DNA of 64,000 nt from Ailurus styani (lineage: Eukaryota > Chordata > Mammalia > Carnivora > Ailuridae): contig LNAC01000378.1 in assembly GCA_002007465.1 (NCBI GenBank), forward strand, positions 1,269,879 through 1,333,878, in the 5' to 3' direction. The number at the start of each line of letters is the position of its first letter. Position 1 is the stretch's first letter. The position numbers and the translations under genes were made by a program. A model generated the notes under the pieces. The model saw only the letters and a list, made by a program, of their open reading frames with translations, ran no database searches and was not told the origin of the DNA. This document shows, piece after piece, positions 1 to 11,690 of the stretch.

Positions 1-2355
1 TTCCCTTATGGTCCTCTATTTTGTTTCTTAAATTCCATGTATGACTGAGATAGTATGATAATTGTCTTTCCCTGCTTGACTTATTTCACTTAGCATAATA
101 CCTTCTAGTTCCATCCACATCATTGCAAACGGCAAGATGGCATTTTTTGATGGCTGAGTAGTGTTCCATTGTGTATGTATACCAACCACATCTTCTTTAT
201 TCATTCATCTGCTGATGGACATCTAGGTTCTTTCCACAGTTTGGCTATTGCGGACATTGCTGCTATAAGCATTGGGGTGCAGGTGCCCCTTCAGATCACT
301 ACATTTGTGTCTTTGGGGGGTAAATACCCAGTAGTGCAATTGCTAGGTCATAAGGTAGCTCTATTTTCAATCTTTTGAGGATCTTCCATACTGTTTTCCA
401 GAGAGGCTGTATGAGCTTGCATTAGCACCAACAGTGTAAGAAGGTTCCCTTTTCTCCACATCCTTGCCAACATATGTTGTTTCCTGACTTGTTAATTTTA
501 GCCATTCTGACTGATGTGAGGTGGTATCTCACTATGGTTTTGATTTGCATTTCCCTAATGCCAAGTGATGTGGAGCATTTTTTTTTCACGTGTCTGTTGG
601 GCATTTGTATGTCTTCTTTGGAGAAATGTCTGTTGCTGTCTTCCGCCCATTTCTTGACTGGATTATTTGTTTTTGGGTGTTGAGTTTGATAACTCTTTAT
701 AGATCTTGGATACTAGCCTTTGATCTGATAAGACATTTGCAAACATCTTCTCCCATTCTGTCAGTTGTCTTTTGGTTTTGTTGACTGTTTCATTTGCCTT
801 GCAAAAGCTTTTTAGCTTGATGAAGTCCCAATAGTTCAATTTTGCCTTTGTTTCCCTTGCCTTTGGAGATGTGTCTAGCAAGAAGTTTCTGCGGCTGAGG
901 TCACAGAGGTTGCTGCCTGTGTTCTCCTCTAGGATTTTGTTGGATTCTTGTCTCACATTGAGGTCTTCCATCCATTTTGAGTCTATTTTTGTGTCTGATG
1001 TAAGAAAACGGTTCATTTTCCTTCTTCTGCATGTGGCTGTCCAATTTTCCCAGCACCATTTGTTGAAGAGGAAAATTTTTTTTTCCATTGGATATTCTTT
1101 CCTGCTTTGTCGAAGATTAGTTGACCATAGAGTTGAGGGTCCATTTCTGGATTCTCTATCCTGTTCCACTGATCTGTTTTTTTTGCAAATTCCATAGTTC
1201 TTGATGATTACAGCTTTGTAATAGAGCTTGAAGTCTGGAATTGTGATGCCCCCAGATTTGGTTTTCTTTATCAATATTCCTTTGGCTATTCAGGATCTTT
1301 TCTGGTTCTATGCAAATTTTAAGATTATTTGTTCCAGCTCTGTGAAAAAAGTTGATGGTATTTTGATAGGGATTGCTTTGAATGTATAGGTTGCCCTAGG
1401 TAGCATAAACATTTTAATGATATTTGTTCTTCCAATCCATGAGCATGGAACGTTTTTCCATTTCTTTGTGTCTTCCTCGATTTCTTTCATGAGTGTTCTA
1501 TAGTTTTCTGAACACAGATCCTTTGCCGCTTTGGTTAGGTTTATTCCTAGGGATCTTATGGTTTTGGGTGCAATTGTAAATGGGATCAATGCCTTAATTC
1601 CTCTTTTTTTCTGTCTCATTGTTAGTATATAGAAATGCAACTGATTCCTGTTCATTGATTTCATATCCTGCTACTTTGCTGAATTCCTGTATGAGTTCTT
1701 ACGATTTGGGGGTGGAGTCTTTTGGGTTTTCCACATAGAGTATCATGTCATCTGCAAAGACCAAGAGTTTGACTTCTTTGCTGATTCAAAGGCCTTTTAT
1801 TTCTTTTTGTCGTCTGATTGCTGAGGCTGGGATTTCTAGTACTATGTTGAATAACAGTGGTGATAGTGGACATCCCTGCCATGTTCCTGACTTTAGGGAG
1901 AAAACTCTCAGTTTCCCCCCTTGAGAATGATTTACTGTGGGCTTTTTCATGTATGGCTTTTATGATGTTGAGGTAAGTTCCCTCTATCCCTACACTGTGA
2001 AGAGTTTTAATCAAGAAAGGATGCTGTACTTTGTTCAGTGCTTTTTCTGCGTCTATTGCAAGGCTCATATGGTTCTTATACTTTCTTTCATGAATGTATT
2101 GTATCACATTGATTGATTTGCAGATGTTGAACCACACTTACAGCCCAGGAATAAATCCCACTTGGTTGTGGTGAATAATCCTTTTAATGTACTGTTGGAT
2201 CCTATTGGCTAGTATCTTGGTAAGACTTTTCACATCCATGTTCATCAGGGATATTGGTCTGTAATTCTCCTTTTTGGTGGGATCTTTGATTTTGGGATCA
2301 AGATAATGCTGGCTTCATAGAAAAAGTTTGGAAGTTTTCTTTCCATTTCTATTTT
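1..2355 (-). mobile_element. L1 LINE, 3' half of ORF2 and 3' UTR, antisense
   Basis: Minus-strand translation gives broken LINE-1 ORF2 segments, including a reverse transcriptase FADDMI motif (about 1742-1759) and the C-terminal [18 protein letters not shown] stretch (about 690-740). The text from 1 to 420 matches the C-terminal and 3' UTR sequence of carnivore L1s. Several stops and frame breaks make it inactive. It is 5' truncated near 2355, and its 3' end lies before the window start. Confidence 0.9.
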
Positions 2356-2405
2356 ACACACACCATATTTCTTATCATTGTGCAGATGCTTTAAAATCCA
2401 TCCAT

Positions 2406-2516
2406 GGAGGGGCACCTGAGTGGCTTATTTGGTAGAGCATGTGACTCTTGATCTTGGCATTGTAAGTTCAAGCCCTACATTGGGTGTAGAGGTTACCTAA
2501 AAATAAAGTCTTCAAA
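2406..2516 (+). mobile_element. CAN SINE, older short form
   Basis: Has a tRNA-like head (ggggcacctgagtggctt) and an 'acattgggtgtagaggttacc' end with an A-rich tail. A 13-base target duplication, aaaatccatccat, is at 2393-2405 and 2517-2529. Confidence 0.85.
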
Positions 2517-2529
2517 AAAATCCATCCAT

Positions 2530-2616
2530 AAATTTATTCATTTGTTCATTCAGTATTCATTGGGGGAATTAGAGGCCTAGAGCCAAGGACTGTGTTAGAT
2601 GCTAGAGATTGAGCAA
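2530..2616 (-). mobile_element. L2 LINE 3' end fragment
   Basis: Reads like the reverse complement of the L2 3' end (ttcattcagtattcattg, then gactgtgttagatgctagag). It appears continuous with the L2 after 3085, split by the LTR. Confidence 0.5.
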
Positions 2617-3084
2617 TGTCTTGTGTTGAATTGTGCCTCCCTTTCAAAAGGTATCTTGATGATACTCCTGGTATCCCTACTACCTCAGAATGTGACCTTA
2701 TTTGGAAATAGGTTCTTTAAAGAGGTGATAGTTAAGATGAACTCATTAGGACGAGTCCTCATCCAACATGACGAGTGTCCTTATAAAAAGGGGAAATTTG
2801 GACGCAGAGACACGCACACTCGGAGAACACCACGTGAACATGAAGGCAGAGATCTGTACGATGCATCTACAAGTTAAGGAATGCCAAAGATGGCAGCAAA
2901 CCACCAGAAGCTAGGCAAGAGGCCTGGAACAGATTTCTCCCTCACAGCCCTCAGAAGGAACAAACACTGTCCACATGTGATCTCTGACTTCGAGTCTCCA
3001 GAACTGTGAGACGATAAACTTTTGTTGTTTAAGCCACCCGGTTTGTGGTACCTTGTAACAGTAGGCTTAGAAATGTAACAGAAG
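2617..3084 (+). mobile_element. MaLR-type solo LTR
   Basis: Carries the landmarks of an ERVL-MaLR LTR: 'cctcagaatgtgaccttatt', 'tccttataaaaaggggaaat', 'tctccagaactgtgagac' and the 3' 'gtttaagccacccggtttgt'. The exact subfamily is not assignable by eye. It sits inside an antisense L2. Confidence 0.6.
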
Positions 3085-3800
3085 AAATGTAACATATACA
3101 TGGAGTTTATACTTTAGTGAGAAAGAGAGATAATCAAACAGGTACAAAAATGTATGCCACACACTGTGAGAGTGAGAGCTCAGGGATTTATGGAAATACA
3201 TAGAGGGGGACTTAACTCAATGTAAGTGGTCAGAGAAGACAACCTAGAAAAAGTGTCCTAAAGGATGAGTAGAAGTAAGGCATGTCAGGAGGGTGATGAG
3301 GCAAGAGGCGAGTCATGAAAAGAGAGAATATCCATGTACAAAGGTTCAGAGGTGAGAAAAAACATGATGAATTCCAGGAACAGAAAAAAGGTCACTATGA
3401 CTGCAGCCTAATGTGTAAAGGGGAGAAAGGTCAGGGATAAGGATGTAGAATTAGGATCAGATCTTGGAGAATCTTATAGGCCAAGTTAAGGAGCTCAGAC
3501 TATATTGTAAGAATGATGGGGAATCACTGAAGGGCTTTAAGTAGGGTAATTGAGATCAGATTAACAGTTTAAGAAGATCACTCTGGCTGCATGGTAGGGA
3601 ATGGATTTGAGAACATCAAGAGTGGCCACAGAGAGACCAGGTTAGGAGGCTTTTACAAGGGCCCAGTGAGCAATGCTGATGGCTTGGGCCATGGCCACAG
3701 CAAGTGGAGGTGGAGCACATGGAATTATTTGGGATAAAATTTTGAGTTACAGCCAATAGCACCTCCAGGTGGAGCTATCCTGCATGTAGTTGGAAATATC
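3085..3800 (-). mobile_element. L2 LINE fragment, antisense
   Basis: Diverged reverse complement of the L2 3' region; landmarks include 'gatcactctggctgcatggt', 'accaggttaggaggctttta' and 'acctccaggtggagctatcc'. Confidence 0.65.
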
Positions 3801-4015
3801 TGTGGGGATCCCTTCTTTAATACATCACCAATTTCTCTCTTTCCACTGCATCAAGGCCATGAACATACAAACCCACTCTGATAATTCCTATATTTAAAAA
3901 AACCTTTTGATTGTATATGCCCCTCCAGCTGTTCCCTCCCAAAGCAAAATTTTTGTAAAGAATTTTTGCAAAAAAAAATTATCCATATTCTCTTTTGCAT
4001 TTCCCATTCACTCTT
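3801..4015. other. Unassigned AT-rich spacer
   Basis: I see no gene or clear repeat here. It could be further L2 sequence, since L2-like text lies on both sides. Confidence 0.3.
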
Positions 4016-4435
4016 TTTTAAAAAAACAGCTTTATTAAAGATATAATTCACATATCATACAATTCATGTATTTTAAGGGTACATTTCAGTGGTTTTTAGT
4101 ACGCTCATAGAGCTGGAGCATTTTCATCTTCAAAAATATTTCTGTACCCTTTGCTATCACTCTCTATACCCCTTCCATCCTACCAAGTCCTAAGCAACCA
4201 TTAGTCTACTTTCTGTCTTTGTAGAATTGCCAATTCTGGACATTTCACATAAATGGAACTATATAATATGCGGTATTTTGTGACTGGCTTCTTTCATTTA
4301 GTATAATGTCTCAAGATTCATCCATGTTGTAGCTTGGGTCAATATTTCATGGCTGAATAATACTCCGTTTTATAGATATGCCACATTTTGTTTAACCACT
4401 CATCAGCTGACCCATCCACTCTTCAATACTGTCCA
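4016..4435 (-). mobile_element. Old L1 (L1M-type) 3' end, antisense
   Basis: Begins 'cagctttattaaagatataa' and contains 'gtggtttttagta', 'ttctggacatttcacataaa' and 'ggctgaataatactccg', the 3' end of old L1M elements read antisense. It appears inserted in L2-derived DNA. Confidence 0.7.
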
Positions 4436-4439
4436 GTTG

Positions 4440-5690
4440 GGCTTTCATCTCCACCACTCCATTGCAAACACATTTGTCAAAGTCATTAATGACGTCTACA
4501 TTGTTTGATTCAATAGTCACTTTGCTATTCTCATATTATTCAAACTCTTAAGCATTCAACATGATTGAACATTCCTTCTTTTTAAAATAATTATTTCTCC
4601 TGATTTCAGTGACACCATAATTTCCTACCCAAATTCCTTTCTCTCTTCAATTTTGTTGCTGTTTTTTTCCCTTTAATCTCATCTATAAATGTTGGCATGT
4701 TCTAGAATTTGACCTTGAACTCTTTGCTTTACCGACACTTTCTAAATGATTTCCTTCAGTCCCATGGCTTTATATATCATCTATGTATGTTGATGACTCC
4801 AAAGTTTCTATCTTTAGTCCAGACCTCTTCTCTGAGCTCCACATTCATATATACTATCTCCTGCTTAACCACTTCTTTAGATGTGTAATAAATATCTCAA
4901 ATTTAACATGGCTGAAGAAGAACACTTGATTCCCTATCTTCTACACCATCCTCACAAACCTGATCCTCTCACATACTTCTCCATCTCAGTGAATGGCACC
5001 GTAGCCCAATAGTCATTCAAGCAAAAACCCAAGAGTCATTCTTGATTCTTCACTCTCTCTTCATCCCTTACATCCACACCCTCAAAAATCCCAACGGGCT
5101 ATGTCTAAAACGTATATCAAAATTTGGCTACCTCTCATCTTCTTCATCATTACCCTCCGCCAGGTTTAAGTATGGTTCAGCAAAACTGGCCATCATTGCT
5201 TGGATCACTGTAATGGCATCCTCATTGGTCTCCCTGATTCTATTCTTGGCTTCATTCCAAATCTCTACATCACAGCCAGAGTGACCATTCTAAAATGTAA
5301 GTCAGATCATGTCTTCCAAAATCTTTTTAAAGTCTTCCAATGCCTTGCTACCCATCTAACTGAAATCCCTTAGTCCTGATTATGGTCTATAGGGTCTTCT
5401 AGGACTAACTCCTACTATTCTCTCTAATATCATCTCTTACTACTTGCCCCGTTGCTCATGCTGCTGCAGCCACACTGATTTCTTTGTTGTTCCTCAAACA
5501 CACTTAGCATGTTCCCATCTCAGAGCCTTTGCACTCTATTTCCTTTGTCTTGGAGGTTATTCCCCCAGATGTTTGTATAGCTCCCTTCTCATTGTGTCAC
5601 CTCAATTCAAATGTTAGCATCTTTAGAGATGGCATTCCTTGGCTACCTTATGTAAATTGCACCCACTATTTTGTTTATGATGGAGAGCAA
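4440..5690 (+). mobile_element. L2 LINE fragment (RT C-terminus and 3' UTR)
   Basis: Colinear L2 landmarks: 'gtcaaagtcattaatgacgt', the 'gttgatgactccaaagttt' that follows the RT core, 'catctcagtgaatggcacc' and 'tcagagcctttgcactc'. Numerous stops; a relic. Confidence 0.75.
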
Positions 5691-5717
5691 AGTAATTTTT
5701 AAAAATGAGAGTATATG

Positions 5718-5913
5718 AGGCACCTGGATGGCTCAGTGTGTTAAGCATCTGCCTTTGGCTCAGGTCATGATCCCAGGGTCTTGGGATCAAGCCCCGCATT
5801 GGGCTCCCTGCCCAGCAGGGAGCCTGCTTCCTCCTCTCTCTCTGCCTGCCTCTCTGCCTACTTGTGATCTGATCTCTCTGTGTCAAATAAATAAATAAAA
5901 TCTTTTAAAAAAA
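5718..5913 (+). mobile_element. CAN SINE
   Basis: Full-length head-to-tail copy, 'ggcacctggatggctcagtg' to 'aaataaataaataaaatctt'. It abuts an opposite-orientation SINE fragment that starts at 5914, giving a tail-to-tail pair. Confidence 0.95.
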
Positions 5914-6014
5914 AGATTTTATTTATTTGTAACAGATTGATACAGCAAGAGAGGGAACATAAGCAGTGGGAGTGGGAGAGGGAGAAGCAGGCTCCCCACT
6001 GAGCAGAGAGCCCG
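5914..6014 (-). mobile_element. CAN SINE fragment, antisense
   Basis: Starts 'aagattttatttatttgtaa' and includes the 'gaagcaggctccccactgag' block, then breaks at 'gcccgatatataaatat' with the head missing. Part of it is repeated after the N at 6064. Confidence 0.85.
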
Positions 6015-6152
6015 ATATATAAATATATGTGCCCTAAAATGTATTTGTTTATAATAAATATTTNGAGAGGGAGAAGCAGGCTCCCCACTGAGCAGAGAGC
6101 CCGATATATAAATATATGTGCCCTAAAATGTATTTGTTTATAATAAATATTT
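5976..6152. repeat. Exact 88-base duplication around a single N
   Basis: Bases 5976-6063 and 6065-6152 are identical over 88 bases, separated only by the N at 6064. The unit starts 'gagagggagaagcaggctcc'. This looks like an unmerged contig overlap rather than a biological tandem repeat. Confidence 0.85.
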
Positions 6153-6291
6153 GAGATAAATTACCATCATTTCATGAAGCTGACAGAGGGAAAACTGTTT
6201 CAGAGTAAATTCTGTAAGAAAATCTGTTAGTAAGGAAAAGGTATATGCATGACATTTAGGAAGGTATAATTTTCAGCATAAACCAACTTTA

Positions 6292-6530
6292 AGGGCGCCT
6301 GGGTGGCTCAGTGGGTTAAAGCCGCTGCCTTCGGCTCAGGTCATGATCCCAGGGTCCTGGGATCGAGGCCCACATCGGGCTCTCTGCTCAGCGGGGAGCC
6401 TGCTTCCTCCTCTCTCNGCTCTCTGCTCAGCGGGGAGCCCGCTTCCTCCTCTCTCTCTCTCTCTCTGCCTGCCTCTCTGCCTACTTGTAATCTCTTTGTC
6501 AAATAAATAAATAAAATCTTGAAAAAAATA
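6292..6530 (+). mobile_element. CAN SINE with internal N and partial duplication
   Basis: Young mustelid-type head and tail. The block 6379-6416 recurs at 6418-6455 with one mismatch across the N at 6417, so the true copy is probably about 39 bases shorter. Confidence 0.9.
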
Positions 6531-6808
6531 ATATTTTATGACTACAGCAAGCCATATATCACTATCTGATATGGAGCTCAGTGCAGGTAGAGAAAATATT
6601 AAAGATGGTTACGTCTGAAAAATAGGGAGGGTAAAGGAACCTAAATGCAACTCAGGTTTCCATACTTCACTCAAAGTAGTAAAATGTCAACACCAGTAAT
6701 CTGTGATAATATATGTACGTATGTGGTAACGATCAGAGCAACTACTAAGAAAACTATACAAAGCAAAATGCTCAAAAACATTATAAATAAAATGGAACCC
6801 TAAAAATG
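6531..6808 (+). mobile_element. Old L1 internal fragment
   Basis: A-rich text such as 'gagcaactactaagaaaact' and 'atgctcaaaaacattataaa' resembles the internal region of old L1M elements. It probably belongs with the L1 after 6990, interrupted by a SINE. Confidence 0.45.
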
Positions 6809-6989
6809 TTTTTTTAAGATTTTTTTTGCTTGAGAGAGAGAGCATGGGGGGAGGAGCAGACAGAGAGGGAGCAGCAGACTCCCCGTCGAGCAAGGACACC
6901 CCCCCAATGCAGGATTCACTCCCAGGACGCTGAGATCATGACCTGAGCCGAAGGCAGATGCTTAACCCATTGAGCCACCCAGGAGCCCC
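6809..6989 (-). mobile_element. CAN SINE, antisense
   Basis: Poly-T start and 'gccacccaggagcccc' end, with the 'atcatgacctgagccgaagg' core. Flanks share a short 'ccyaaaat'-like duplication. Confidence 0.9.
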
Positions 6990-8290
6990 AAAATACACAT
7001 TCTTTTTCAAGCATTTGTGGGACAGTCATCAAGATAACTATATCCCTATTCATTTAAAAAAAAAAACCTTAACAAATTTAAAAGAATTGAAATTCAGAGT
7101 ATGTTCTTTGAACAAAATCAAACTAGAAAACAATAACAGAAAGATAAAAGAGAAGTCCTCAAAACACTTGGAACCTAAGCAACATATTTAATAATCCTTG
7201 AGTCAAAGAGGCAGTCTCAAAAGAAATTTGAAAACACACAGAAAGGAATAAAAAAGAAACTATAACGTATCAACAAGTATGAGATGCATCCGAAGCAGTA
7301 CACAAAGGGAAATTTATAACACTAAATGCTTAATTAGAAAAGGAAAGAAGTCTCAAAACCATAATCTAACTTTCTTAAGAACCTAGAAAAAGGAGGGCAA
7401 GATAAATACAAAGAAAGCAGAAGGAAAGAAAGAACAGCGATAAGAACAGAGATTAATGACATTGAAAACAGGGAACCAATACAGAAAATTAAAGAAACAA
7501 AGAGCCAGTTCTTAAAAAATAACTCACTAATATTGATAAACCACTAGCAGGTTTGAGAAGGTAAAAAGAGAGAAGATACAAGTCCCCAACATCAGGAATG
7601 GAAGAGGTATATCACAGCAGACGCTGCAGCCATCAGAAAAATGAAGGACTACTACAAATGACGTCATGGTTCTAAATTCTTGCGCAAGAACTTGTACTCA
7701 AATGTTGATAGCATCCTGATTCGTAATAGGCCAAACTGGAAAGTACCCAAATGTCCTTCAAGGGGTGACTGGTTAAACAAAGTGGGGGGGTACCCACCCT
7801 ACGGAATACTGTGCACTCCTGAGAAATGCAACAACTTGAGTGAGAACAAGCCAATCTCAAGACTGCCTACAGTGGAAGTCCATTTATGTAACATTCTGAA
7901 CAGACTGCTGGTTGCCAGGGATGAGGGGAGGGAATGGGCGTAGCTCTGGGGTAAAGCAAGAGAGTTTGCGGTGATGGTATAGTTGATCATCTTGATCGTG
8001 GCGGTGGTTATACAAATCTTCACAACTGATAAAATTGCACAGAACCACACACACACACGTGTGAGCACACACACACTTCAGTGCATGTGTATGTGTAGAA
8101 CGGGTAGAATTTGAACACGTTCTGTGGATTTCACTAATGTCAATTTCTTGACTTCGATATTGTACTGGAGTTGCATCAGATGTCAACAGTAGGAAAAGCT
8201 GGGGGAAGGCTGCTTCAGACTTCCCTGTGCATTTCTTTGCAACCTCCTGGGAATTTATAATTATTTCAACATAAAATGTTACAAAAAACT
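6990..8290 (+). mobile_element. Old L1 ORF2 and 3' end fragment
   Basis: The first part reads like the inter-domain region of L1 ORF2 (A-rich, 'agagattaatgacattgaaa', 'aaagagccagttcttaaaaa'). From about 7650 it reads like the ORF2 C-terminus and 3' UTR ('ggttgccagggatgagggga', 'ttgatcatcttgatcgtggc'). Most of the RT is deleted between these parts, and all frames are broken. Confidence 0.65.
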
Positions 8291-8559
8291 TCTGGAGACC
8301 AAGTGAGAGACTCCATATATGAAGTCCTTCATCAACTGAGGTCTGCATATATGTTCTTTATGAGTGCCATTGTTACTCACCTCCCTTCCTGATCCGAACT
8401 CGTCCCCATGTATAACAGCTCCAAATAGTATGGCCAAAGCGAGCGGCTTTGCCCAGTGTGGTCGGCCCAAGGAAAACCAAGATTCTTTTTTAACCTGGCT
8501 AAAGCATGAGGTCCTCTATGAGGCTGCCTCCTCCTAGCCCTTCCTTGCTTTCAAGGTGG
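8291..8559. other. Unassigned single-copy-like DNA
   Basis: No gene, splice-flanked frame or recognised repeat is visible in this short stretch. Confidence 0.3.
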
Positions 8560-8572
8560 GCAAGAAAACACA

Positions 8573-8760
8573 TTTTTTAAAGATTCTATTTATTTATTTG
8601 TCAGAGAGAGAGAGAGAGCACAACCAGGGGGAGCAACAGGTAGAGAGAGAAACAGGTTTCCTGCTGAGCCAGGAGCCCGACGCAGGACTCCATCCCAGGA
8701 CCCTAGGATCACGACCTGAGCCCAAAGCAAACGCTTAACCAACTGAGCCACCCAGGCGTC
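8573..8760 (-). mobile_element. CAN SINE, antisense
   Basis: Target duplication gcaagaaaacaca is at 8560-8572 and 8761-8773. The body carries the usual 'agccacccaggcg' end. Confidence 0.95.
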
Positions 8761-8773
8761 GCAAGAAAACACA

Positions 8774-9015
8774 CTTTTATTAACCCAGTAAGAAGCACTT
8801 GCTTAAGGGTGAATTTCATGTCTAGTCAGAACAAGAATTAACAAGAGCACCAGCATCCTAAACTTTAGAGAGCATATATGTATATATAATTGTATATATA
8901 AGAGGTTTGATATTTGTCATTATTTATAGGAATGCAGACGTAATGGAACCCTGCTCTTTTGCTTTGGAAATGAGCTTAGGATGAGTTCAACTATTTCCCA
9001 CTCTACCTGGCCTGG
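8774..9015. other. Unassigned spacer with AT-rich patch
   Basis: Contains a short alternating tract, 'gcatatatgtatatataatt', near 8872-8900. Nothing gene-like is visible. Confidence 0.3.
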
Positions 9016-9300
9016 ATTAGAACACAGCCACTGTCAAGGCAAACGTGTCCAAACCCCAGCTCTGACACTCACAGGCTGTGAGAACATGAGCCATCTGCGT
9101 TGACTTCTGGAAGCCTTATTTCCTCATCTGTAAAGTGATGTCACAATCATAACTACCCCAGATGGTTGCTTGCATGAGCCAATGAGAGTAAAAAAAAATG
9201 CTTAACATGACACCCCCTGGCATCCTGTAAAAGCCCAACGCACAATGCTGTTACTAGTAGTAGTCGTCGTGATTGTTGTTATTAGTGGTATCATTATTAT
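9016..9300 (+). mobile_element. MIR SINE
   Basis: MIR landmarks in order: 'cagctctgacactcacagg', 'tttcctcatctgtaaagtg' and a degraded 'cctggcatcctgtaaaagcc' end, followed by a TAG/TTA-rich tail. Confidence 0.7.
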
Positions 9301-9973
9301 TATTTCACCACCCACCTCTAGTGGTAGCCAAGGCCTTGGAACCCACAGTTTGAGATTGCTGCCCTTACTGTAAATCTGAGTAAGGCTGGTCCTTTCTGTC
9401 TGCAACCTCCCAAAAACTTTTGAGAAAATCTTCAGGTTTCAAGAACACCTTTACTTCTTTGGGGTCTACACCATGGTTTTGACTGAGTTTCCCTCTGATA
9501 CTTGAGTTCAGCCAAAGGTAGAATTCAAAGGTTTACACAAACCTTGGGTCAGTTGGCTCTCCTAGGCTAGACAACTCTGTTGTCTACACTGCAAGAGCCG
9601 TATGCCTAGGAGAGAGAACTAGCTGGCGGAAGAGAAGAGGCCCCCTTCCCTACCCAGTAATTATCTTGGGGGGGGTGACAGAGAGATGCTGGTAAGAATG
9701 GTACAAATAAGTCCTGTTCGGTGACTCAGAGTTTGCTGATGAATCCAGACGCCTTGGGTGGTTGCTGCTAAACACTCTCAGTCAGAGACGAGTTTGATGA
9801 GGCCATAGTGAGTGGGTGTGAGTGCAAATGCCTCCTCTCCAACTTCTCGGTTAGGAAGTAACTATGGAAACACAGCAGCACTCTGAGAAGCACGCGATAC
9901 CTGCTCTGTGAAGTATGAAACACAAGTCAACGGTGTTATGAATTTTACAGCACTAGGAAAACAAATCACCCTG
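9301..9973. other. Unassigned non-repeat DNA
   Basis: About 670 bases with no recognised repeat and no open frame with family similarity. A run of nine G lies near 9669. Confidence 0.3.
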
Positions 9974-10316
9974 ACCATGGACTGTGTCCCCCCAAATCTG
10001 TATGTTGAAACCTGACCCCCAAAGAGGATGGTATTACGAACGAAATGAGGCCTTAGAGAGATGATGAGGTCATGAGGTGGAGTCCTCATGGATGGGGTCA
10101 GTGCCCTTCTGAAAGGGACCCCAGATTGCTCCCTTGCCCCTTCCACCATGTGAGGGAGGACCCAGCAACACGACACCATCTATCAACCAGGAAAAGGGCT
10201 CTCACCAGGCGCTGAATCTGCTGCAGCCTTGATTTTGGACTTCCCAGTCTCCGGAACCATGAGAAATACAATTCTGTTCTGCAGTTTAAGGTGTTCTGTT
10301 AAAACAGCCCGAAGAG
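9974..10316 (+). mobile_element. MLT1-type MaLR LTR
   Basis: Near full-length solo LTR: 'tgtgtccccccaaatctgta', 'gatggtattacgaacg', 'cccttgccccttccaccatg', 'ggacttcccagtctccgga' and the 3' 'aaaacagcccgaagag'. Orientation follows the 'gagaaatacaattctgttct' polyadenylation region. Confidence 0.8.
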
Positions 10317-10658
10317 ATGAAGATGGTTGCTTGTGAAGACAGAGAATTAAAGTTTTAAAATCCAATGATGTCCGGTTTAAACCATGAGCACTTCCACAGC
10401 CTTTAGGTCCTATCATTCCCATGACTAAGGTCACCCCTTCACCAATGAAAATTCTGTTCTGGGGTGCCAACTCCGGAATAGTGCTGTAGACGCACACATT
10501 TGAAATGCCACACTAGACGGTGTTTTGTCAGGAGGGGCCGAGAAGTAATGCCCTGGGTGAATGAAAGATCGGGGAGCATCGCTGAGCATTTTGATCGAAT
10601 GATCCTGCAAGTATAAAATAGATTTGGAGAAATAAAATATTTTTTAAAGATTTTATTC
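10317..10658. other. Unassigned spacer
   Basis: No repeat family or gene recognised. The open frames here have no family similarity. Confidence 0.3.
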
Positions 10659-10659
10659 A

Positions 10660-11040
10660 TTGGGGTGCCTGGGTGGCTCAGTGGTTAAGTGTCTGCCTTC
10701 GGCTCACGTCATGATCCCAGGGTCCTGGAATCGAGCCCCACATCGGGCTCCTTGCTCTGCAGGGAGCCTGCTTCTCCCACTCCCACTCCCACTCCCCCTG
10801 CTTGTGTTCCCTCTCTCACTGTCTCTCTGTCAAATCTTTTTTTTTTTTAAGATTTTACTTATTTATTTGACAGAGAGAGATCACAAGTAGGCAGAGAGAG
10901 AGGAGAAAGCAGGCTCCCCGCCGAGCAGAGAGCCCGATGCGGGCCTCGATCCCAGGACCCTGAGATCATGACCTGAGCCTAAAGCAGAGGCTTTAACCCA
11001 CTGAGCCACCCAGGCGCCCTCTGTCAAATCTTTTTTAAAA
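10660..11040 (+). mobile_element. CAN SINE interrupted by a nested SINE
   Basis: The plus-strand head and body run from 10660 to about 10840 and resume at about 11020-11040 after a nested antisense copy. 'ctctgtcaaatctttttt' is repeated on both sides of the insertion, marking the target duplication. Confidence 0.9.
10843..11019 (-). mobile_element. CAN SINE nested in another SINE, antisense
   Basis: Full antisense copy, 'aagattttacttatttattt' to 'gccacccaggcgccct', inserted in the tail of the SINE starting at 10660. Confidence 0.92.
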
Positions 11041-11044
11041 AAGA

Positions 11045-11215
11045 TTTTATTTAATAAATGTATTATTTACTTATTATAAATAAATTTATTTTAATAATAT
11101 GCTTATATTTATAATTTATGGTTATATTATATTTATATTGTATATATTATACTTATAAAAATATAATGAATGTATTATAAATAAATTTATTTACTTAATA
11201 AATAAACTTAAAAGA
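11045..11215. repeat. AT-rich low-complexity tract
   Basis: Nearly pure A/T with 'ttatttataa'-like units, joined to the tail side of the antisense SINE that follows. Probably an expanded SINE tail. Confidence 0.8.
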
Positions 11216-11396
11216 TCTTATTTACTTATTTGTCAGCAAGAGAGAGAGAGAGTGAGCGCACAAGCAGGCGGAGCAGCATGCAGAGGGAGAAGCAGGCTCC
11301 CTATTGATGAAGGAACCTGATGCAGAACCATCCCAGGACTCAGGGACCATGACCGAGCTGAAGGCAGACGCTAACTACGGAGCCACCCAGGAGCCC
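11216..11396 (-). mobile_element. CAN SINE, antisense
   Basis: Poly-purine 'gagagagagagagtgagcg' block and 'gagccacccaggagccccta' end. Diverged relative to the young copies. Confidence 0.88.
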
Positions 11397-11499
11397 CTAG
11401 GGGAGCTTTCTTTGACCCTTCCTCCAGTCGCACTAGGTTGGGATCCTACAGGATCTCACAGTCTCTGGTTCCTTTCCCTCAGAGGGCACATCACGCTTA

Positions 11500-11690
11500 C
11501 GGTTCCGTGACAAAGTGTGTAATTGTGGGTCTGGGCTTGTTTTTTTTCTGCTAGACGGTGCACTTTCTGAGGACAGGGGCTGTGTCCACCTTAGTCCCTG
11601 CTTATCAAGGCCTCCCAGCGCAGAACCCGGCACACAGTGGATGCTCGGTAAAGAGTTCTGAATTAATTGCATTTCCCCCGCCCATCCTGT
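11500..11690 (+). mobile_element. L2 LINE 3' end
   Basis: 'gaggacaggggctgtgtcc' followed by 'ggcacacagtggatgctcgg' is the L2 3' end. Confidence 0.65.
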
